64,000 bases of DNA from Halomonas sp. S3-1-1 (GCF_023757625.1 NZ_JALGBZ010000002.1:310001-374000), one strand, 5' to 3'; positions 53,717-62,995 are shown, numbered from the stretch's first letter. Notes: generated from the sequence alone by a model not told the origin. Made by a program: numbers and translations.

Positions 53717-54420
53717 CGGCCTCGAGCTACCGCTTTAGCGAGGCCGAGCGCCGCGGCGTCTACCGCGCCATGTTCGAGCGCCGCGATGTGCGCTCGCAAT
53801 TTTTGCCCGACAGGGTCCCGGAAGAGGTGCTAAAACGGCTTCTTGAAGCGGCGCACCACGCGCCGTCGGTGGGCTTCATGCAGCCTTGGGACTTCATCGT
53901 CATCGAGAGCCGGGAAGTCCGCGCCTCGATTCTCGAGCTGTTCAACGAGGCCAATGATGAGGCGGCGACGCGCTTTAGCGGCGAGCGCCAAGCGCTCTAC
54001 CGCGGCCTGAAGCTTCAGGGCATTCTCGAAAGCCCGATCAATCTCTGCATCACCTGCGATCGTACTCGCGGTGGGCCGCACGTGCTGGGGCGCGACAGCG
54101 TCATCGAAACGGATCTGTTTAGCACCTGCCTGGCGGTGCAGAACCTGTGGCTCGCCGCCCGCGCCGAAGGCATCGGCGTGGGCTGGGTGAGTATCATCGA
54201 CCCGCAAAAGCTTGGCGACACTCTCGGGCTTCCCGAGCACGTCTATCCGCTGGCCTATCTTTGCCTTGGCTACGTGAGTGAGTTTCTGGAAAAGCCGGAG
54301 CTGGAGGCGAAGGGCTGGCGCTCCAGGCTTCCGCTGGCGTCGCTCGTGCATGCCGATCTCTGGGGGCAGCGCCCGGCCAACGGTTTGGCCGGCTCTTTTG
54401 ATGACGAGCAACCCGCGTAG
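53713..54420 (+). CDS. bluB: 5,6-Dimethylbenzimidazole synthase BluB
   Basis: A 235-residue nitroreductase-fold flavin-destructase that breaks reduced FMN with oxygen to make 5,6-dimethylbenzimidazole, the lower ligand of vitamin B12. It shows RRDVRSQFLPDRVPEEVLKRLLEAAHHAPSVGFMQPWDFIVI near 22-64, where APSVGFMQPW is typical of BluB, RGGPHVLGRDSVIETDLFSTCLAVQNLWLAARAEGIGVGWVSII near 115-160, with the conserved Asp for FMN cleavage, and CLGYVSEFLEKPELEAKGW near the end. Length and motifs agree with BluB rather than simple nitroreductases. It overlaps elaA by four bases. Confidence 0.93.
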   Translation: MTASSYRFSEAERRGVYRAMFERRDVRSQFLPDRVPEEVLKRLLEAAHHAPSVGFMQPWDFIVIESREVRASILELFNEANDEAATRFSGERQALYRGLKLQGILESPINLCITCDRTRGGPHVLGRDSVIETDLFSTCLAVQNLWLAARAEGIGVGWVSIIDPQKLGDTLGLPEHVYPLAYLCLGYVSEFLEKPELEAKGWRSRLPLASLVHADLWGQRPANGLAGSFDDEQPA

Positions 54421-54466
54421 CTTTCAAGGTCGCAGGCCCGGCGGTGGCTAGCGCGCAATCAACGCC

Positions 54467-55972
54467 TTATCGCTGATCACAGCGCTCCCGGTTCGCGCGC
54501 TTGTCGGCGTACATGCGTTCGTCGGCCAGCGCCAGCACCTCTTGAGAGGGGGCTTCGCTTGAACAGGCGCACCCCAGGCTAAGCTCGATGGCGAAGCTAA
54601 GCGGGCCGGTGGGAAGGTTGAGCACGCACTGCTGCTCGGCGAGATGAGAGCGAATTCGCTTGAGCAACGTTTGAGCCGCGTCGAGGCTGGTTGCCGGCAG
54701 CAGGAATATGAACTCATCGCCGCCGTAACGAGCAAGGATGTCGCTCTCCCGGGTACAGGCCTGCAGATGCTGGGCAACGCAGGTAATCAGCTCGTCGCCT
54801 GCCTCGTGGCCGTAGCGGTCGTTTGACTCTTTCAGGCGGTCGATATCCATCACGATGACGGCAAAATCGGCGCCGGACAGGCGCTCCTTGTTGGCGATAC
54901 AGGCGTGCAGCGCCGAGTCGAAAAAGCCGCGATTATATAGGCCTGTGAGAGCATCGCGTTCGGCAAGCCGGGTGAGCTCGAGCTGAAGCAGCTTGTTTTC
55001 GGTGGCGCCGGCCAGCTGATCAGCGAACAGCGGCAGGATCTGCTCGAGCCCGCTGTTGCCCTCGGGTGCCTTGACGATGAGCCAGCCCAGATAAAGGCCA
55101 GAGCGGTTATGCATAGGGGTTAAATAGAGCGTGGCGTCATCGTCACTTTGGCGGACAAGGGTACGGCCCGTTTTTTCCGCCGAGAGGTCGGCGGTCAGTG
55201 TCCTCAACTGATGCTGGTCGTCGGCGGTCAAGTTGGCGGTGGCCGCGAACGAAACGGTATCCGGCCGCGCGCGCTCATGGAGGATCACGGCGAACCCGTA
55301 ATCCGGAAAATGGGTGCGAAGGTGATCGATAAACTGGTCTAGCAAGGCGGGAATTGTCATCGTGTGATGGCTGAGCAAGGTCAGGTCGAGCAGGGTTTGA
55401 AAGAAGCGATTCTGCATCTCGATGGCGCGCATGCTGCGGCCGATCTGACGGTTTTGCTGGTAGGTAACGCGGCCCATCACCATGAAATAGACCACGGCCC
55501 CCGTCCATTGATAGATATCGACCCAGACATTGACGTAGGGGCGAAAGTCCGGGCCGGTGACCAACGCGCCGGCCAGCGCTGAAAAGGTAAAAACCAGCGC
55601 CGATATCAGCATGCGGCGTGGCCCGCCCACCACGAGGTTGTTCAACAGGCAGGCCAGCGCCAGCGTGATGGTACCCAGCACATAGAAATCCAGCACGCTG
55701 CACCAGATACCAAACAGCAGCGTATCGAAAAGCAGATTTTTGAACTCGGCGCGTTTGGTATTTTTGGCAAGCGTTGCATGCCAGTAGGCGATCCCCGGCC
55801 AAATCAGCAGAATTACGCCGGGCAATATCAGCTGCCACTGTGTTCCCTCCACCCGCGCAATCCATACCGTGAGGCCGAACGCATGCACAAAGGCAAACAC
55901 CCGTGGGCCGGTCGTGGCGAGCGTCAGGCGATGTAATCGCTTGGAACGAGGGAGTGGTAGGGGAAATGGCAT
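54467..55972 (-). CDS. Membrane-bound diguanylate cyclase with I-site
   Basis: A 501-residue protein: N-terminal membrane region with about five helices resembling MASE2 (residues 15-170), a middle region (190-310) that reads like a GAF-type sensor, and a C-terminal GGDEF domain (about 335-500) with DALTGLYNRGFFD, VMDIDRLKESNDRYGHEAGDELI and active-site ARYGGDEFIFLLP. RxxD (RESD) lies five residues before GGDEF, so product-inhibition by c-di-GMP is expected. The enzyme makes c-di-GMP, affecting motility and biofilm. The start at 55972 (MPFPLPLPR) has GAGGGA upstream; an ATG seven codons earlier lacks a ribosome site. Confidence 0.92.
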   Translation of the reverse strand: MPFPLPLPRSKRLHRLTLATTGPRVFAFVHAFGLTVWIARVEGTQWQLILPGVILLIWPGIAYWHATLAKNTKRAEFKNLLFDTLLFGIWCSVLDFYVLGTITLALACLLNNLVVGGPRRMLISALVFTFSALAGALVTGPDFRPYVNVWVDIYQWTGAVVYFMVMGRVTYQQNRQIGRSMRAIEMQNRFFQTLLDLTLLSHHTMTIPALLDQFIDHLRTHFPDYGFAVILHERARPDTVSFAATANLTADDQHQLRTLTADLSAEKTGRTLVRQSDDDATLYLTPMHNRSGLYLGWLIVKAPEGNSGLEQILPLFADQLAGATENKLLQLELTRLAERDALTGLYNRGFFDSALHACIANKERLSGADFAVIVMDIDRLKESNDRYGHEAGDELITCVAQHLQACTRESDILARYGGDEFIFLLPATSLDAAQTLLKRIRSHLAEQQCVLNLPTGPLSFAIELSLGCACSSEAPSQEVLALADERMYADKRANRERCDQR

Positions 55973-56175
55973 GCCGTGGGTCCCTCGGATCATTGTTTGT
56001 ATGAGGTTAGCATGCGTGTCATTTAAGAGGACTTATTCATTAACCGTAGGAAAGTACTAGTCAGCATCTAGCGAGCGTCACGACAGCTTTTCAGGATAAG
56101 GCTTCACGATAGGGCGGCGCTTATCGCTCGTCGGGTTTTAGGTTAGAGTCGTCTAATCGACAAAGGAATCGTTTC

Positions 56176-56904
56176 ATGGAAGACCGACTCGACGCGCTGC
56201 TCGCCCCGCTGATCAAAGAGGCGCAGGTATTGACGCCCCACGCCGACCCGAGCGCAATGGAGCCCTCGCTTGCCAGCAAGTTCGGCGGTTTGCCTTACTG
56301 TGAAGCGGGGGCAACGTGGCCTGTATGCACGCTTTGCACCCAGCCGCTCACTTTCGTGTTTCAGCTTTTTGAGGAGAGGGCGAACGCGCTGTTCGCCTTT
56401 TACTACTGCTTTGACTGCCTGCCCGCCGGCGACGACCCGCGCGACCGGGGGCTCTGGCACGCACAGTGGTTTCACGCACCAGCAAGCGACAAGCAGATTC
56501 GCCTGGAGCGCCCCGACACCGATCGCAACGCAATCACGCCGTGTCGGATCACGCGCCAAGTGGTGCGCTCGCTACCCGGCTGGGAGGGGCTCGATACCCA
56601 AAGTACGCAAGCCGAAGCGCTCTGTTGCGAGCTCGATCCGGAAAGGCCCTGGCAGGCGTTGGATCAGGCAGTAGCGCGGGCGGGCTGTATTGATGATCTG
56701 AAAAGCTGGCAGGGCGGCTACCCGCTTTACCTGCAGGGCGAGCACGTGCCCGACTGCCCCCATTGTTCGAACCCCATGACGTTCTTCGCCCAGATCGACT
56801 CCGAAGGCGAGGCGAACCTGGACTGGGCCGCGGTCGGTCTCATCTACGTCTTCTGCTGCGAGCGACATCCGCAGAGCGTGGAGTTCGTCCGGCAGAACAC
56901 TTAG
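56176..56904 (+). CDS. DUF1963/YwqG-like hypothetical protein
   Basis: A 242-residue soluble protein. FGGLPYCEAGATWPVCTLCTQPLTFVFQLFEE near residues 36-67 and a C-terminal YLQGEHVPDCPHCSNPMTFFAQIDSEGEANLDWAAVGLIYVFCCERHP match the DUF1963 (YwqG) pattern GGxP, WPxC, and FxQIDS, here with extra Cys pairs (CTLC, CPHC) that could bind zinc. Function unknown; many members are small stress-related proteins. ATG 56176 has AAAGGA upstream. It is separate from the neighbouring c-di-GMP gene. Confidence 0.8.
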   Translation: MEDRLDALLAPLIKEAQVLTPHADPSAMEPSLASKFGGLPYCEAGATWPVCTLCTQPLTFVFQLFEERANALFAFYYCFDCLPAGDDPRDRGLWHAQWFHAPASDKQIRLERPDTDRNAITPCRITRQVVRSLPGWEGLDTQSTQAEALCCELDPERPWQALDQAVARAGCIDDLKSWQGGYPLYLQGEHVPDCPHCSNPMTFFAQIDSEGEANLDWAAVGLIYVFCCERHPQSVEFVRQNT

Positions 56905-56936
56905 GTCCGTTTGCTCAACAGGAATCAGAACACCCC

Positions 56937-57428
56937 ATGTCCGACCCCTTTTCAATCGAGCGTCTTCACGCCGATAGCCCGCAACTGCCGACCGTCACCG
57001 CCTGGACCTTCGCCATGTGGGGACACTTGCACCCGGGGCAAACGTTCGAACAGGCGCTGGACGAGACGCGCGGTGAATGCGGGGCTCGCGGCGTGCCGTC
57101 TCTGTTCGTAGCGCTGGAAAACGGTGAGCCGGTGGGCACGGCGAGTCTGATCGCCGAGGATATGCCCCATCGACCGGAACTTTCGCCCTGGCTTGCCTCG
57201 GTCTTCGTCGTGCCGTCCAGGCGGGGCCGCCAAATTGCCTCACAGCTGGTACGACGCGTGGAGCAGGAGGCTCGCGCCAACGCCATCGAGCGGCTGTATC
57301 TCTATACGCCAGACCAGCAAGCCCTTTATCAGCGTTTGGGCTGGCAACCCGTGGAGCGCGACCAGTACCGCGGGGAGGATGTCACCATCATGTCCCGCAC
57401 CTTTGACCAGCACGGAGACGCCCAATGA
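56937..57428 (+). CDS. GNAT family N-acetyltransferase
   Basis: A 163-residue acetyltransferase: MSDPFSIERLHADSPQLPTVTAWTFAMWG start, GVPSLFVALENGEPVGTASLIAEDM near 50-72, and the acetyl-CoA loop ASVFVVPSRRGRQIASQLVRRVEQEA near 85-110 followed by LYLYTPDQQALYQRLGWQPVERD. It has an ATG at 56937 with AGGAA upstream and shares an ATGA overlap with the following LysR gene. The substrate is unknown. Context suggests that LysR controls it together with the amidase genes downstream. Confidence 0.92.
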   Translation: MSDPFSIERLHADSPQLPTVTAWTFAMWGHLHPGQTFEQALDETRGECGARGVPSLFVALENGEPVGTASLIAEDMPHRPELSPWLASVFVVPSRRGRQIASQLVRRVEQEARANAIERLYLYTPDQQALYQRLGWQPVERDQYRGEDVTIMSRTFDQHGDAQ

Positions 57429-58336
57429 TCAGCGGCCGCGCGCTTCACTACTTCGATACCGTGGCGCGGTGTCGCTCGCTGCGCCAGGCGGCGGCCATGC
57501 TGCACATCGCGCCTACGGCGATCAGCCGCCAGATCGATCTGCTGGAGCATCAACTGGGCGCGCCACTGCTGGAGCGCGGGCCCAACGGCATCAGTCTGAC
57601 CGCCGCCGGGGAACTTCTGGCCGCTCAGGCGCAGCACACCCTGCGCGACCTGGAGCGTGTTCAGGAGCATATCGCCGACCTCAAGGGCCTACGTACCGGA
57701 CGAGTGCGTCTGCAGGTGGCCGAAGGCGTGGTGGCGGGGCTTCTGGCCCCGGCGCTTGCTGATATGGCCGAACGCCATCCAAGACTCAATTTCGATATCG
57801 GCATCGCCAGCGCAGGGCAAATGGTAGAGGGCTTGCGCCTTGGCACCGCGGATATCGGCCTTTCATTCTTCATGCCGCGTCATGAGGATATCCTTATCCT
57901 GGAAAGTGCGCGGCTGGAACACCATGCGGTTATGGCACCAAGGCATCCGCTTGCCGCCGTTCACGAGGTAACGCTCGAAGCACTTGCCGAACATCGCATC
58001 ATCTTGCCAGGTGAATCCTTCGGGGCGCGTCAGGCGTTCGAGCGCAGTGCCCACCGGGCGGGTATCAAGCTCATGCCCACCTTCGATACCGCGTCGCTTG
58101 AGACTCAGAAGGCGCTGGCCCTGAACGGCGCCGGTGTGCTCATTCTTCCTCCCATGGCGGTAGCTCGGGAGTGTCGTCAGGGCGAGCTCAAGAGCATTCC
58201 TCTTGCCTCGGACGAGCTCGAGCCGGCGCGGATGGATCTCTGCATCTTTCGTCACCGCACTCGAAGCTTCGCCGTCGAAGCGTGTCTTTCACTACTGGCC
58301 AAGGCCTTACAGGCTCATGACAGCTCGCCTCGTTGA
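57425..58336 (+). CDS. LysR-family transcriptional regulator upstream of amidase genes
   Basis: A 303-residue LysR protein with DNA-binding domain LHYFDTVARCRSLRQAAAMLHIAPTAISRQIDLLEHQLG near residues 6-46 and effector domain from about 90. It overlaps the GNAT gene (ATGA) and precedes the amidase gene by 105 bases in the same direction. In that gap lies an inverted TGGAC-N8-GTCCA at 58353-58370, a possible operator. It likely controls the amidase and symporter genes. Confidence 0.9.
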   Translation: MISGRALHYFDTVARCRSLRQAAAMLHIAPTAISRQIDLLEHQLGAPLLERGPNGISLTAAGELLAAQAQHTLRDLERVQEHIADLKGLRTGRVRLQVAEGVVAGLLAPALADMAERHPRLNFDIGIASAGQMVEGLRLGTADIGLSFFMPRHEDILILESARLEHHAVMAPRHPLAAVHEVTLEALAEHRIILPGESFGARQAFERSAHRAGIKLMPTFDTASLETQKALALNGAGVLILPPMAVARECRQGELKSIPLASDELEPARMDLCIFRHRTRSFAVEACLSLLAKALQAHDSSPR

Positions 58337-58352
58337 AAGCGCACACAAAAAG

Positions 58353-58370
58353 TGGACACGCTGTCGTCCA
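58353..58370. promoter_or_regulatory. Inverted TGGAC-N8-GTCCA site upstream of the amidase gene
   Basis: TGGAC at 58353-58357 and GTCCA at 58366-58370 form a 5-bp inverted repeat with an 8-base spacer, between the LysR gene and the amidase gene. This fits a LysR operator half-site pair but is short and could be chance. Confidence 0.35.
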
Positions 58371-58440
58371 AATTGAAATAGTATGTAGCGCTGACTAACG
58401 CCATTCTAAAAGCGTCGATAACAACCCAAAGGACGACGGC

Positions 58441-59841
58441 ATGTTCGAGCTTCATCAATTGACGGCAACTCAGCTATTAAACGGCTACCGCGATAAGGCA
58501 TTTTCACCAAGTGACGTGGCGAAAGCGCTGATCGATCATATTGAGCGTCACGAGCCGTGTCTCAATGCGCTTTACGCCTACACCCCCGAGCGTTTTCTGC
58601 AGGCGGCGGATGCCTCGACCGCCCGTTGGGCAAAAAGTGAACACCTTGGGGAACTTGACGGCGTGCCGGTGACGTTGAAGGAGCTGGTAGCTACCCGTGG
58701 ACAGCCTGTCCCCGTCGGCACGGGGCTAGGGGATCAAACGCCGGCGGCGCAAGATGCCCCGCCCGCGGCGCGTTTAAACGAAGCTAACGCGGTGCTGCTT
58801 GGCAAGACCACCTGCCCGGATTTCGGAATGCTCTCGTCGGGACTCTCCTCGTTTCACGGACTTACCCGCAATCCTTGGAACTTGAGCTGCAACACCGGTG
58901 GTTCCAGCTCCGGCGCCGGTGCGGCGGCGGCGGCCGGATTCGGGCCGGTGCACATCGGCACTGATATCGGCGGCTCGGTGCGCCTACCCGCCGCTTGGTG
59001 CGGGGTCGTGGGCTTCAAACCTACGCTTGGGCGTATCCCGATCGACCCCTACTACGTTGGCCGCTGCGCCGGCCCCATGGTGCGCTGTGTCGAAGACGTC
59101 GCGCTAGTGATGCCGACTTTGACTCGTACCGACCGGCGCGACGCCATGCGTCTGCCACCGGAGCGCATCGACTGGCAGGATCTGACGCTGGATCTGAACG
59201 GCCTGCGCATCGGCGTGATGATGGACGCGGGGTGCGGATTGGCGCTTGAGCCGGACATCGAGGCGGCGGTGACCTTCGCCGCCCAGCGCCTGGAGGCTCG
59301 CGGTGCAACGCTGGTACCCGTGGCGCCCGTGCTGACGCGCGAAATGCTTGATGGCCTGGATCGCTTCTGGCAGGCGCGCCAGCAAGGCGAGCTCGAGAAA
59401 CTAAGTGACGGGGAGCGCGCCCGGGTTCTGCCCGCGATTATTGAGTGGGCCCGCGGTGCAAGTGAGTCGAGCGCGCTGGATGTTGTGAGCGGCTTCCAGC
59501 AGACCATGGCAATGCGTCGCGAAAGCGAGGCTATCTTTGATCAGGTGGATTTCGTGATTTCGCCCACCACACCCAACGTCTCTTTTCCTGCCGAGTGGAT
59601 TTCACCGACCGACGACCCTTGCCGACCCTTCGAGCACATCGCCTACACCGTGCCCTGGAACATGGGCGAGCAGCCGGCTATTTCGCTCAATGCGGGCTAC
59701 AGCGAGGGGGGAATGCCCATCGGCGTGCAGCTGATCGGACCCCGGTTTAACGACCACGGAGTGTTGAAGCTGGCCTATCAACTGGAAACCGAACTGGCTC
59801 TGCCCGTGCGTTGGCCGCTGTTGGATACGCGCGCCGCTTGA
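58441..59841 (+). CDS. Amidase signature family hydrolase
   Basis: A 466-residue amidase with the Ser-cisSer-Lys triad. The Lys is in LDGVPVTLKELVATRGQP near 80; the glycine/serine-rich signature NTGGSSSGAGAAAAAGFGPVHIGTDIGGSVRLPAAWCGVVGFKPTLGR lies near 150-198, holding both serines. Family members cleave amides, aryl-acylamides or aminoacyl-tRNA-bound amides; the substrate is not fixed. Here it is followed by a small membrane protein and a sodium:solute symporter, which suggests a catabolic unit that takes up and cleaves an amide. Not GatA-like by context. AAGGAC precedes the ATG. Confidence 0.92.
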   Translation: MFELHQLTATQLLNGYRDKAFSPSDVAKALIDHIERHEPCLNALYAYTPERFLQAADASTARWAKSEHLGELDGVPVTLKELVATRGQPVPVGTGLGDQTPAAQDAPPAARLNEANAVLLGKTTCPDFGMLSSGLSSFHGLTRNPWNLSCNTGGSSSGAGAAAAAGFGPVHIGTDIGGSVRLPAAWCGVVGFKPTLGRIPIDPYYVGRCAGPMVRCVEDVALVMPTLTRTDRRDAMRLPPERIDWQDLTLDLNGLRIGVMMDAGCGLALEPDIEAAVTFAAQRLEARGATLVPVAPVLTREMLDGLDRFWQARQQGELEKLSDGERARVLPAIIEWARGASESSALDVVSGFQQTMAMRRESEAIFDQVDFVISPTTPNVSFPAEWISPTDDPCRPFEHIAYTVPWNMGEQPAISLNAGYSEGGMPIGVQLIGPRFNDHGVLKLAYQLETELALPVRWPLLDTRAA

Positions 59842-59886
59842 ATCATAAAAAATGACCTGTTTTCCAACAATCCCAAGAGAATTGCC

Positions 59887-60114
59887 ATGCGCCATCTTTT
59901 CGTACTACCCACCTCGCGCGCAGGGTGGGTCCTGCTCGCTGCGTTCGTCATGCTGGTATTAGCCGGCATTTGGCCGGTCATCGGCTTCGTCAATCGTGCG
60001 GCGCTGGTATTCGGCCTGCCGCTAATGATCGTCTGGAGCTACGTCGTTATCTTTTCCTGTGTAGGTGTCATGCTTGTTGGTAACCATATCGTCGAGGGAG
60101 ATGGGCATGAATAG
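59887..60114 (+). CDS. Small membrane protein, probable symporter accessory subunit
   Basis: A 75-residue protein with two hydrophobic segments (about 14-34 and 40-63) and a short polar tail. It starts MRHLFVLPTSRAGWVLLAAFVMLVLAGIWPVIGFVNR. This size, topology and position directly before a sodium:solute symporter resemble the small DUF3311/DUF997-type partners of YhjB/PanF-like symporters. It overlaps the symporter start by 8 bases. Function as a stabilising subunit is inferred. AAGAGA precedes the ATG. Confidence 0.75.
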   Translation: MRHLFVLPTSRAGWVLLAAFVMLVLAGIWPVIGFVNRAALVFGLPLMIVWSYVVIFSCVGVMLVGNHIVEGDGHE

Positions 60115-61582
60115 TTTCTGGCCGCTCGTCATCACACTGGGGTATGTCGCCATCGCAATGGCTATTGGGCTCAAAGCGCGCGCCGGGCATCGCATGGACA
60201 CGCTGGAACAGTGGGGCGTGGCCGGGCGCAGCATGGGGCCGGTCACACTCTATCTGCTGATCGCGGCGGGTAGTGTGAGCGCTTACACCTTCATGGGGGC
60301 GCCGGGCTGGGCCTACTCGAAAGGCGTGGCGGTGTTCTACGTGGCGGTGTATCTGGCCTACCTGGCGCTGGTGGCCTGGTATTTCGGGCCCAAGGTGTGG
60401 CAGTTCGGCGAGCAGTTTGGTCACGTCACTCAGGCAAGCGCCATCGCCGACCGCTATCAAAGCCCGACGCTCGGCGCGCTGGCATCGCTAGTGATGGCGG
60501 TGGGGTCGATCGCCGTCGCGGTGCTCCAGACCGTGGGCTCGGCCTACATCCTGTTCGTGATGAGCGGCGGCGCTATCCCCGTGTGGCTCGGGGTGATCAT
60601 CGTGCTTTCCTGTATCGCGGTGTATCTCTACATCAGCGGCCAGCGCGCGATCGGGCGCACCAACGCCTTTCAGGGCGCGCTGATGCTGGTGGTTGCCTGG
60701 GCGGTCGGGCTATGGGCGGTGCATAGTGCCACCGGCGGGCTCGACATGTCCGCGGTGTTCACCCGCATCCAGCAGGACCACGCCGAGTTTCTGACGCTGC
60801 CTGGCGCCCGGGGTGATATGAGTTTTAGCTTCTGGACCACCTCGATCATCGTGTCGATGTTTTCGTTCATGCCGCCGGTGTGGACGCAGTGGATGTGTGC
60901 CTCTTCGGCGCGCACCATTCGCCGCAGCGCCACCTGGCTTCCCACCTACTACGTGGTGATCCTGCCCGTAGTGGTGGTCGGGTTCATCGGTATCTACTCG
61001 CTGCCGGATCTTGCTCGCGCCGATACGGTGGTGCTGGAGTACGCCATGGCGAACCTGCCGGTGGTGCTGGTGGGGCTGTTGGGCGCCGGAACGCTGGCCG
61101 CCTCGATGTCCTCGAGCGAGCCGTTCATCCACTCGGTGGCGCTCTCGGCGACCAAGGACGTGCTGCAGCCGCTGTTCAAGCTATCGGATGCGTTTACCGC
61201 GAAGCTCGCCCGCTGGCTGCTGCTACCGGTCATGGCGCTCATTATCGCGCCGCTGGCGATCGCCGAGCCGGGGAGTCTGGTGATGATTTTGCTGGTGGGC
61301 TTGGGATTTGCCTCGCAAGTGCTGCCGGCGTTCATCGGCATGTTCTTCTGGCCGCGAGCGTCCAAACTTGGCGTGATGGCGGGGATTCTGTCGGGGTTCG
61401 CGGTGACCGTGGCGTTCACCACGGTGTGGTCGCATCCGCTGGGTATTCACGCCGGCTTCTGGGGGCTGATGTTCAACCTGCCGGTGTTCGTCGCGGTATC
61501 GCTGGCCACCCCCGCCGTCGAGGCGAGCGTGGTCGAGCGATTTTTCCGTATTTCGGCGCCGCGCGGGTTCAAACGCGCCTAG
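60107..61582 (+). CDS. Sodium:solute symporter family transporter
   Basis: A 491-residue transporter of the SSS/SLC5 family with about 13 helices. It starts MNSFWPLVITLGYVAIAMAIGLKARAGHRMDTLEQWGVAGRSMGPVTLYLLIAAGSVSAYTFMGAPGWAYSKG, where VAGRSMGPVTL and SAYTFMGAPGWAY fit the family core. It probably imports an organic solute with sodium for breakdown by the upstream amidase. The ATG at 60107 has GGAG six bases upstream, better than the in-frame ATG at 60101 or the one further up. Substrate unknown. Confidence 0.9.
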   Translation: MNSFWPLVITLGYVAIAMAIGLKARAGHRMDTLEQWGVAGRSMGPVTLYLLIAAGSVSAYTFMGAPGWAYSKGVAVFYVAVYLAYLALVAWYFGPKVWQFGEQFGHVTQASAIADRYQSPTLGALASLVMAVGSIAVAVLQTVGSAYILFVMSGGAIPVWLGVIIVLSCIAVYLYISGQRAIGRTNAFQGALMLVVAWAVGLWAVHSATGGLDMSAVFTRIQQDHAEFLTLPGARGDMSFSFWTTSIIVSMFSFMPPVWTQWMCASSARTIRRSATWLPTYYVVILPVVVVGFIGIYSLPDLARADTVVLEYAMANLPVVLVGLLGAGTLAASMSSSEPFIHSVALSATKDVLQPLFKLSDAFTAKLARWLLLPVMALIIAPLAIAEPGSLVMILLVGLGFASQVLPAFIGMFFWPRASKLGVMAGILSGFAVTVAFTTVWSHPLGIHAGFWGLMFNLPVFVAVSLATPAVEASVVERFFRISAPRGFKRA

Positions 61583-61614
61583 CACTGTCTTAATCCTTCA
61601 CTGTCTTAATCCTT
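61583..61614 (+). repeat. Perfect 16-base tandem duplication after the symporter gene
   Basis: CACTGTCTTAATCCTT occurs twice in direct tandem at 61583-61598 and 61599-61614, immediately after the stop of the symporter gene. It is not a hairpin and contains no reading frame. It looks like a recent slippage or duplication in the intergenic region before the DUF2252 gene. Confidence 0.9.
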
Positions 61615-61667
61615 TAACGAAGCGCGGCCAGACTGAGAGGCTTGCATCCATTCAGGAGAGCCGCGCA

Positions 61668-62972
61668 ATGAGTCATCGGCTTGTCGGGCGTAACCGCCCT
61701 CAACAGGTTATCGAAGCGCTTCACGTTGCCAGTGAGTCGCTTCCCGCAGCGCAGCGCCAGGCGAGGTTCGCGCGTATGGCGGCGTCACCGCGGCGCTTTT
61801 TCGACGCCACGCCGTCTCTTTATTGGCAGGACGTGTGGCCGGAGTGGCGGCTGGCGCTGTTCGGGGGCTGGCCGGAAACGCAGACCTGGCTGCACGGCGA
61901 TGCAAGAGTCGATGCGTTTGCCGCGGTGGGCCACCCGGGCCAGCCGATTCACTACGGCTTAACTGGCGTGGATCGCGCGCTGATCGGTGACTATCAGCTC
62001 GATCTGTGGCGCTTGGCCGCAAGCATTGCGCTGAACGCACGCGAGCATGGTGAGCTTTCCTCGAAAGCGCTCGACCGCGCGCTGTGGGCGCTGGCCGAAG
62101 GCTATCGGGCGGCGCTGGTACGTATGAGCGACGGGAAATCGGCAAAAGGGAGCGAGCTCAAAAACGCTAAGGGCCCGCTCAAGGCGTTTTTAGGCAAGGT
62201 GGTGGACAAGCAGCACCCCGGCCGCGCGCTGGACAAGTGGACCGAACTCACCGAGCAGCAGGGGCGAAGGTTCGCCCCGCGACCGAATAAGCTCGCCAAC
62301 CTGCCGGCAGATGTGGCAAGCCGGCTCAAACGGCTGATCGAGAACGACTACCCGAAAACCCTGCCCAAACCGGTCAAGGAGGGCGACGAGGGCCACTTTC
62401 GCGTCAAGGACACGGCGCGTCGGCTCAACACGTCGGGAGTAGAGCACTACTACGCGCTGCTGGAAGGCGGCGTCGAGGGCGAGCACGATGACGTGATCAT
62501 CGAGGTCGTCGAGCAGGCCCCGCCAGCGGCGTTTCATCTGTTAAGCCGCGCCGACCAGCAGGGCTGGCGCAAGCTCTTTCCCAACGAAGCGCTTCGCCAC
62601 GCCGCCGCGTTTCACGCGTTGATGCCCCACGCCGACCCGTATCTTGGCTGGCTGACGCTCAATGATCGGATCTTCGCGGTGCGCCGGGTGGCAGGCTTCG
62701 AGAAACGCCTGCCGGTGTACAAGCTCAAAAGTGCCAAGGCCTACCGGCGGCTGGCGCATCAGTGGGGCGGGCTGCTCGCCGAGCACCACGTGAAGGGGGC
62801 GGCGGCGCTCAATCGGGACGAGGCGCGCTTTGCCGACGCGGTGTGTCGGCGCATCGATGGCCGTGAAGAGGCGTTTTGCGAAAGCGTGGCCGGGTTTGCA
62901 ACGCGCTACGCCGACTGCGTCGAACAGGACTATCGTCTGTTCACCGAGCACTTCATGGGCGGGGCCAGCTAA
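61668..62972 (+). CDS. DUF2252 family protein
   Basis: A 434-residue soluble protein. The DUF2252 family has a kinase-like fold, and members share FYRG-like and FGDxHLxNFG-like motifs; here they appear as FFDATPSLYWQDVWPEWRLALFGGWPETQTWLHGDARVDAFAAVGHPGQPIHYGLTGVDRALIGDYQLDLWRLAASIALNAREHG near 45-125, with the GDYQLDLWRLAASI core intact. The conserved LVGRNRPQQVIEALHVASESLPAAQRQARFARMAASPRRFF start also fits. Function is unknown. AGGAGA precedes the ATG at 61668. It is convergent with the last gene. Confidence 0.88.
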   Translation: MSHRLVGRNRPQQVIEALHVASESLPAAQRQARFARMAASPRRFFDATPSLYWQDVWPEWRLALFGGWPETQTWLHGDARVDAFAAVGHPGQPIHYGLTGVDRALIGDYQLDLWRLAASIALNAREHGELSSKALDRALWALAEGYRAALVRMSDGKSAKGSELKNAKGPLKAFLGKVVDKQHPGRALDKWTELTEQQGRRFAPRPNKLANLPADVASRLKRLIENDYPKTLPKPVKEGDEGHFRVKDTARRLNTSGVEHYYALLEGGVEGEHDDVIIEVVEQAPPAAFHLLSRADQQGWRKLFPNEALRHAAAFHALMPHADPYLGWLTLNDRIFAVRRVAGFEKRLPVYKLKSAKAYRRLAHQWGGLLAEHHVKGAAALNRDEARFADAVCRRIDGREEAFCESVAGFATRYADCVEQDYRLFTEHFMGGAS

Positions 62973-62995
62973 GCCCGCCGCGTTGTGACGCCCGT

